A stretch of 64,000 nt of DNA, from assembly GCA_949126835.1 (NCBI GenBank), contig OX421509.1, positions 12,986,420 through 13,050,419 on the forward strand. Reading direction: 5' to 3'. The notes below the pieces were generated by a model that searched no databases, was not told where the DNA came from, and saw nothing but the letters and a program-made list of their open reading frames with translations. The position numbers and the translations under genes are program-made. The DNA is from Anisus vortex (lineage: Eukaryota; Mollusca; Gastropoda; Planorbidae). The first letter of the stretch is position 1. Every line of letters starts with the position of its first letter. Positions 59,836 to 64,000 of this stretch are shown here, one piece after another.

Positions 59836-61570
59836 CATTTCTCTGCTTATTCTATTATGTCTGTGAATCAAGTGTGCAATTTTGATCTGCGCATGTACCT
59901 TCGTACCAAGATTAGCCAGGGGTAGGTAGGGGCTTTTTTAAACAAAGTGACATGTCACTCCGTAATAGTAATGATTCCTTATGATGTTGCTATAAAGGAT
60001 AAAAACTAAAACAAACCCAAAATCATAAAAAAAATTATTATTATTCAGCTTTCCAATCGTTTCATTAAAAATCTCCATTAAAAAAAAATTATTTGTGTAT
60101 GTTTGTGTAAAAATATAAGTAAATGTGAATTGCGAACAAACAAAAAAAAATCTACCATTCCCCAAACACCTGGGACCAGTTTACCTGGTCTATATATAGA
60201 ATATATATGTATATAGAGTGACAAAAAAACAACAACTGGTTTTTACATATAGATTTATACATGAAACGTTTTTTTCACGTTTAGATTTTACACACTGTTC
60301 ACTTTCTAGATTTGCCGGGTTTATTCATTGAAATGGAAAAGAAAAAAAAAATTATGAAGAACAAGAGGAGTGAACACAAGTTTAAAAAAAAAAGGATGAA
60401 CAAGATCATTTCAAGAAAGATCATTCCACACAAAAAAAAGAGAAGATCTTTCTCACAGCAGATCCCTTTGAGCCCCATGTAGAAGTTGGGGGTGCTCGTC
60501 AGCGTTTTACAACTGGAACAGCAGTAAACAGGAAACAAATGGGGCATGTTGTGCAGACAAACTCAGGTGGTAGCAGTCTCCATGGGAACTGCAAAACCAA
60601 CCAACCCCCTGTGAGAAACATTATGCTACAATGCCGTGCTTGAAACTCTCAGCGCCCTCACCCACCCCCTCCCCACTTCAATGAATGCAACAGCTCATGC
60701 ATACATACGTAGAAAAAAACCCACTGTGTCTAAACATTAGAAAAACATGGCTGCCCCGTGGAGAGCTGGGGCAGCAATAGAATTCTTCAGCCCCGGGGTG
60801 CGACCAGCTCCATATTCTCAGATTATTATTCTCTATCATTTGTTTGTAATTGTACATCAAATGAAAAAAAAAAAAGATTATGTTTACAGCATTACAGGGG
60901 AGGAAGCCCAGCAAGAAACACAAAGGTTGGGAGGGTATCACCAATCGTAACGGAAGATTTTCTCAGAATTTACGCTTCCAAGAAACCAAACAAAATAAAT
61001 TGTGTGTATAAAAAAAATATAAAAACAAATATTTTCAATATTACAGTTAAAACAATAGATCTAGAGCAGCAGATGTAAATCAGAATTTTTTTTACCATGA
61101 ACAGCATTTTGTCTTTTTTTTTTGTCAACTGGACAAGTTTGTTTACAAAACAATTTAAAGAAAATTATTTTAGCCAATGAATTACAGCAAGTAGAAGGAT
61201 CAAATAATAAAAAAATATTCTGACCAGCATTCATCTACTCCAGATTAGGATTGGCAGCACACACACAGACTTCAGTATCCAGCACTTATGTATATATAAT
61301 GTCCAACCTGATGTCTTCCTAAGGTGACCGCCGACAGACGTTCAAGGTCATTCAGCAGTAGACGTGCGCATGCCCGCGGACCCTTGCAGGCTAGGCCTGA
61401 TGCTTGGGTCCGCACACAAGTCAGTAGTGGGTGCGCACAGGCCTCCCTTCCCCCCCTCCCCTAAACCCATCCCCAGCCCCCCTGTTCTCAATGGCATAGA
61501 AATGTTCAACCATCCATGGTGGCTTGATGGATATATCTGGCTAAAGCTTTCAAAACAGTTCATCTTGGTG

Positions 61571-61609
61571 CTACCAGTTATGCCATCCTTTGCCAGGTTC
61601 TGTGGGACA
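61571..61609 (-). CDS. Probable terminal coding exon of the E protein
   Basis: TTTCTCTCTTTCGCAG is a strong acceptor followed in phase 0 by [12 protein letters not shown] and TAG. The phase fits the upstream donor, and the predicted end about 12 residues after ..DLTPGLSNK resembles the length of vertebrate E-protein termini (..HPGLSE + about 10 residues). The peptide itself is not conserved enough to be sure; an unseen exon or read-through of the donor at 62636 are alternatives. Confidence 0.45.
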   Translation of the reverse strand, partial: CPTEPGKGWHNW

Positions 61610-63570
61610 CTGCGAAAGAGAGAAATATTTTGTTTGAAAAAACTTTTCAATATATGCACTAAGTCGGCAAAAAAAGAAAGCTTCATAAACGCTTTAATTT
61701 TAATACCAACATAGGAATTCTTCATCAATACTTTGTTTTAACCAACTAAGTGAATCATAAATCCCTCGAACATGAGATTTGTTAAATGAAACTCATTGAA
61801 ACAAGGGTTGAATTACTGAAAGTTTCTTCATATTTCTTCACAGGGTTCTTACTTTCCCAAAACAAAAAAAATTCCCCAACTCTTAGCGCAGCGGTCGGCA
61901 ACCTATGTACCAGACTTAGCACACAGATTGATTTAAATGGTACGCAAAAGAGCCTCACGAAAAAGGCAATTCAAGTCTCTTCTTTAATAAATTGAGTGCC
62001 AGAGCATTTAAGATTTTAGAAAAAATTTATAAAAAACAACATTCTAATGTATACTACATCTTAGCGTAAAGACATTGTTCTGGGACAGAATATCCTCGAT
62101 TGCTGGCCCTCAAGAAACCATTATGGCAACAATCAAGCGGCGCAAGTTGACATGGTTCTGTCATGTGGTGCGGCATTATAACCTTGCCAAAAACCAATCT
62201 CCAAGGCACTGTAGAAGGTGGACGTCAGAGAGGCCGTCAGCGGAAATGCTGGTTCGACAATATAAAACATTGGACAAAGCTGCAAATGACCATACTAATG
62301 ACAGCCGCTCAAGATAGGCAAAAATGGAGAAAGACGACTGCTGCGGTGTCCATTTGCCCCCCCCCCCCTCCAACGTTCCGGGGTTTGATGATGATTGTCA
62401 TGTTTAAAAAATAATAACTTGAGTACATTTTTCACGCTGATTAGTCCATTACAGCAAAATTCATAAACTTTTCCCAGACCCACTATGAACCCTGCTAATT
62501 GTCATAAGCCAGTGGCTGAAGAGTACAATGGCTGCAAATTTGACCCTTTGAGTGTGTGTGTGTGTGTGTGTGGGGGGGGGGGCTGGAAGTCGCTTCAGCA
62601 CTGTTTGCTCGGAAGCACACTGTATAATGTACTCACTTTGTTAGACAGGCCTGGTGTCAGGTCATCTGATGATAGAGCTCTGCCAGGTAACTCTTCTGTC
62701 TTTTCCTCTTCCCTACGTTTTAAACAAGCAGCTTTCGGGTTCAGATTTCTCTCTGTAGAAATTGAGAGGAATACATTTTATGTTCAGCCGACAGGGCATA
62801 CATGATGGGTGATGTTAGAACAGAATAATAAATAATTACATAGGACAGGAAATACTGGTAAATACCTTAATGAAATGACAAGAATATTGAGAAAGTTTTA
62901 CTTGTACATGCCTTAATGAAATGACAAGAAAATTGAGAACGTTTTACTGGTATATGCCTTAATGAAATGACAGGAATATTGAGAAAGTTTTACTGGTATA
63001 TGCCTTAATTAAATGACAGGAATATTGAGAAAGTTTTACTGGTATATGCCTTAATTAAATGACAAGAATTAATTACATGTATAAAAAAAGTATCCCGTCA
63101 TACCAGATTGAACACAAATTTCTGTGGCCAGAGCATACTAAGGATTGTGTTGGCCAGCATTATGCACAGCCGCCTTTACTTTATACCCCAACTAAGCTCA
63201 GGTACTCATCAGAGCTGGGTAGACTCAGGGACACCTTCCAGACCGGGAAAAAAAAATCCTAGCATGCGCCAGGATCTGAACCCGGGACCTTTGGTACGTC
63301 AGCCAAACGCTCTGCCGCACAGCATATACAGCTGCGTACCACACAGATATGAAGCACGCCACACACAGTGAGTCTCTGGGTGAAAAAACAACAACAACAA
63401 CACCTTCCTCTTTCTTTCACTCACCACGAACTTGACTCTCCAGGGAGGTGATCACATTGACGGCCTGCTGGAGAACCATCAGCTTGGTCAGTGGCTGGCT
63501 GGAGTTGCAGTGGAGGGTGACCATCTGGCCCAGCTCTTTGAAAGCTTCATTTATATCTCTCACTCTCACC
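61571..63570 (-). CDS. Class I bHLH transcription factor (E protein, TCF4/TCF12/daughterless family), 3' part
   Basis: E proteins are nuclear bHLH factors that bind CANNTG E-boxes as homodimers or with tissue-specific bHLH partners. Three minus-strand exons can be assembled: 63570-63425 (bHLH), 62752-62637 (post-bHLH conserved segment) and probably 61609-61571 (terminus). Joined phases agree (1, then 0). The signature [14 protein letters not shown], the helix 2 motif [17 protein letters not shown] and the E-protein-specific [18 protein letters not shown] leave no doubt about the family. The basic region before VRVRD is on an exon beyond 64000, along with the activation domains, so the gene is partial here. 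An invertebrate has normally one such gene; the vertebrate paralogue name cannot be chosen. Confidence 0.93.
61889..62006. mobile_element. hAT-type MITE fragment (GGTCGGCAACC family)
   Basis: It begins CAGCGGTCGGCAACCTA and keeps the conserved 'cacgcagatcgatttt'-like and TTAATAAATTGAG-like middle of the family. The opposite terminus is missing. It lies next to a LINE fragment in an E-protein intron. Confidence 0.6.
62070..62410 (+). pseudogene. LINE reverse-transcriptase C-terminal fragment, antisense in an E-protein intron
   Basis: Translation reads [28 protein letters not shown], then after a frameshift near 62168 [18 protein letters not shown] and [12 protein letters not shown]. This is the KRRKLxWFGHVxRH ... 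[17 protein letters not shown] ending of a widespread non-LTR retrotransposon ORF2. It is a dead 5'-truncated copy. Confidence 0.85.
62637..62752 (-). CDS. E-protein exon encoding the conserved post-bHLH segment
   Basis: A TTTCTACAG acceptor precedes AG-AGA-AAT. Joined to the bHLH exon it reads [18 protein letters not shown], the most diagnostic E-protein motif, followed by a less conserved [21 protein letters not shown]. The end is AAA|GTGAGT. If the donor were ignored, the frame would stop after 13 further codons. The vertebrate intron position between QVR and ERNLNP is matched here. Confidence 0.94.
62846..63062. repeat. 46-bp tandem repeat in an E-protein intron
   Basis: About 4.7 copies of a 46-bp unit containing GCCTTAATGAAATGACA, in the intron between the bHLH exon and the next exon. 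Copies differ by one to four bases; the right copies share TTAATTAAATGACA. Confidence 0.85.
63119..63322 (-). mobile_element. tRNA-derived SINE, nearly complete
   Basis: Read on the minus strand it has the tRNA-like head with a B box (GGTTCAGATCC), the core with GTAAAGGCGGCTGTGCAT and GCTGGCCA, and the CTGTGGCCACAGAAA-type tail start. It sits in an E-protein intron between the 46-bp repeat and the bHLH exon. Confidence 0.8.
63425..63570 (-). CDS. E-protein bHLH exon
   Basis: The acceptor GTGTTCAG precedes G-GTG-AGA; the donor is CGTG|GTGAGT. The 146 bases enter and leave in phase 1. It encodes the end of the basic region and helix 1 ([20 protein letters not shown]), the loop with CNSSQPL, and helix 2 ([20 protein letters not shown]). 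The Q in ELGQM and C in LHC differ from the usual ELGRM / LHLK of vertebrates and flies. Confidence 0.95.
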
Positions 63571-63845
63571 CTGAACACAAGAAAGAAAAACACAAAAACC
63601 AAAGTCAAAAACCTGTTTTTTGCAACTGCACATAAAATGCTCTTCAATCCTGTACAATTTAGCCAAAGTAAACTCATTCACATTTTTTACCTAATTCTTA
63701 AATTCTGTTCCTTTTTTCTTTCTTTTAAAATTTTTATGTTGTGTTGGTTTTAAAAACAAAATAAATATTAAACATAAAGATGTAGAACAAAAACTAGGAA
63801 TACAATACAAGTCGAGTATATGTATAAAACGGTGCTGCTTATATC

Positions 63846-64000
63846 AGTGATTCCCAGCTCATGGGTGGCCACATACCCTGGACGAACATATTGGGGCCCA
63901 TACAGAAAAGGTCTAAGTGCTAATGTTATTTTTGTCTACACATTAAATAAAAGGATATTTTTTTTTTTAAAGGAGGGAGGTTCCAGGGTATGCAGGTCAA
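63846..64000. mobile_element. Possible hAT-like MITE end at the window edge
   Basis: CAGTGATTCCCAGCTCATGG resembles hAT termini of the CAGTGxTTCCCAxC type. The other end would lie beyond the window, so this is tentative. Confidence 0.3.

Larger units (their letters stand above)
55890..61570 (-). other. Probable 3' UTR and downstream flank of the E-protein gene
   Basis: About 5.7 kb, A/T-rich, without any coding exon I could recognise. Its boundary on the left is the minisatellite at 54-55.9 kb. It contains a hAT MITE (58124-58338), a 63-bp minisatellite (59389-59835), a short LINE tail (59130-59225) and a tandem pair of about 47 bp at 58685-58790. Long 3' UTRs are usual for this gene family; how far this one extends is unknown. 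Confidence 0.35.

Noticed and set aside
59241..59871. Two overlapping minus-strand frames of 169 and 193 codons
   Set aside because: Seven copies of a 63-bp unit read in two frames; no conserved domain.
60299..60600. Possible exon with Cys-rich peptide (minus strand)
   Set aside because: No acceptor/donor pair in agreement and no family match; more likely 3' UTR sequence.
61364..61728. Overlapping frames of 116 (+) and 126 (-) codons
   Set aside because: The minus frame spans the probable E-protein terminal exon in another phase and runs through its intron acceptor; the plus frame has no domain.

Overview
The window is animal nuclear DNA. Its genes are split by GT-AG introns, it carries tRNA-derived SINEs, several LINE lineages, hAT, Harbinger-like and Mutator-like elements, and it is full of mini- and microsatellites. 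The SINE type and the two host genes fit a lophotrochozoan, most likely a gastropod mollusc; the species is inferred and cannot be fixed from this sequence.

Only two host genes can be supported, both on the minus strand. (1) Ornithine decarboxylase antizyme (OAZ), five coding exons from 48027 down to 40584. It keeps the programmed +1 frameshift at UCC-UGA. Just downstream two complementary pairs interlock as an H-type pseudoknot. Exon phases agree at every junction and give a 51-codon frame-0 ORF and a 245-residue frameshifted protein. (2) The 3' end of a class I bHLH E-protein gene (TCF4/TCF12/daughterless family). The bHLH exon is at 63570-63425, the exon for the conserved [10 protein letters not shown] segment at 62752-62637, and a probable short terminal exon at 61609-61571. 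The rest of that gene lies beyond the right edge.

Layout: 1-36 kb is a gene-free accessory landscape of transposon debris, tandem repeats and very many poly-G/poly-C runs. It includes a Mutator-like relic (8.2-8.9 kb), a 12-bp minisatellite split by two nested hAT elements (9.8-13.9 kb), LINE reverse-transcriptase remains (14.7-16.4 kb), a SINE split by a TIR element with a 9-bp duplication (16.4-17.7 kb) and a SINE inside a LINE (34.2-35.0 kb). 36.5-37.5 kb is a long inverted-repeat (foldback) element. 38.5-48.1 kb is the antizyme gene, with a solo-LTR-like element and SINE pieces in its introns. 48.5-55.9 kb is intergenic: LINE tails, 108-bp palindromes, a Harbinger-like MITE and a 1.8-kb 30-bp minisatellite. 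56-61.6 kb is A/T-rich, probably the E-protein 3' UTR, with a 63-bp minisatellite and a hAT MITE. 61.6-64 kb holds the E-protein exons.

The two genes have no visible functional link. Antizyme is translated in full only when polyamines raise +1 frameshifting; it then binds ornithine decarboxylase and sends it to the proteasome. E proteins are nuclear dimerisation partners of tissue-specific bHLH factors. Nearly every other long open frame is a by-product of tandem repeats whose unit is a multiple of three, or a transposon fragment.
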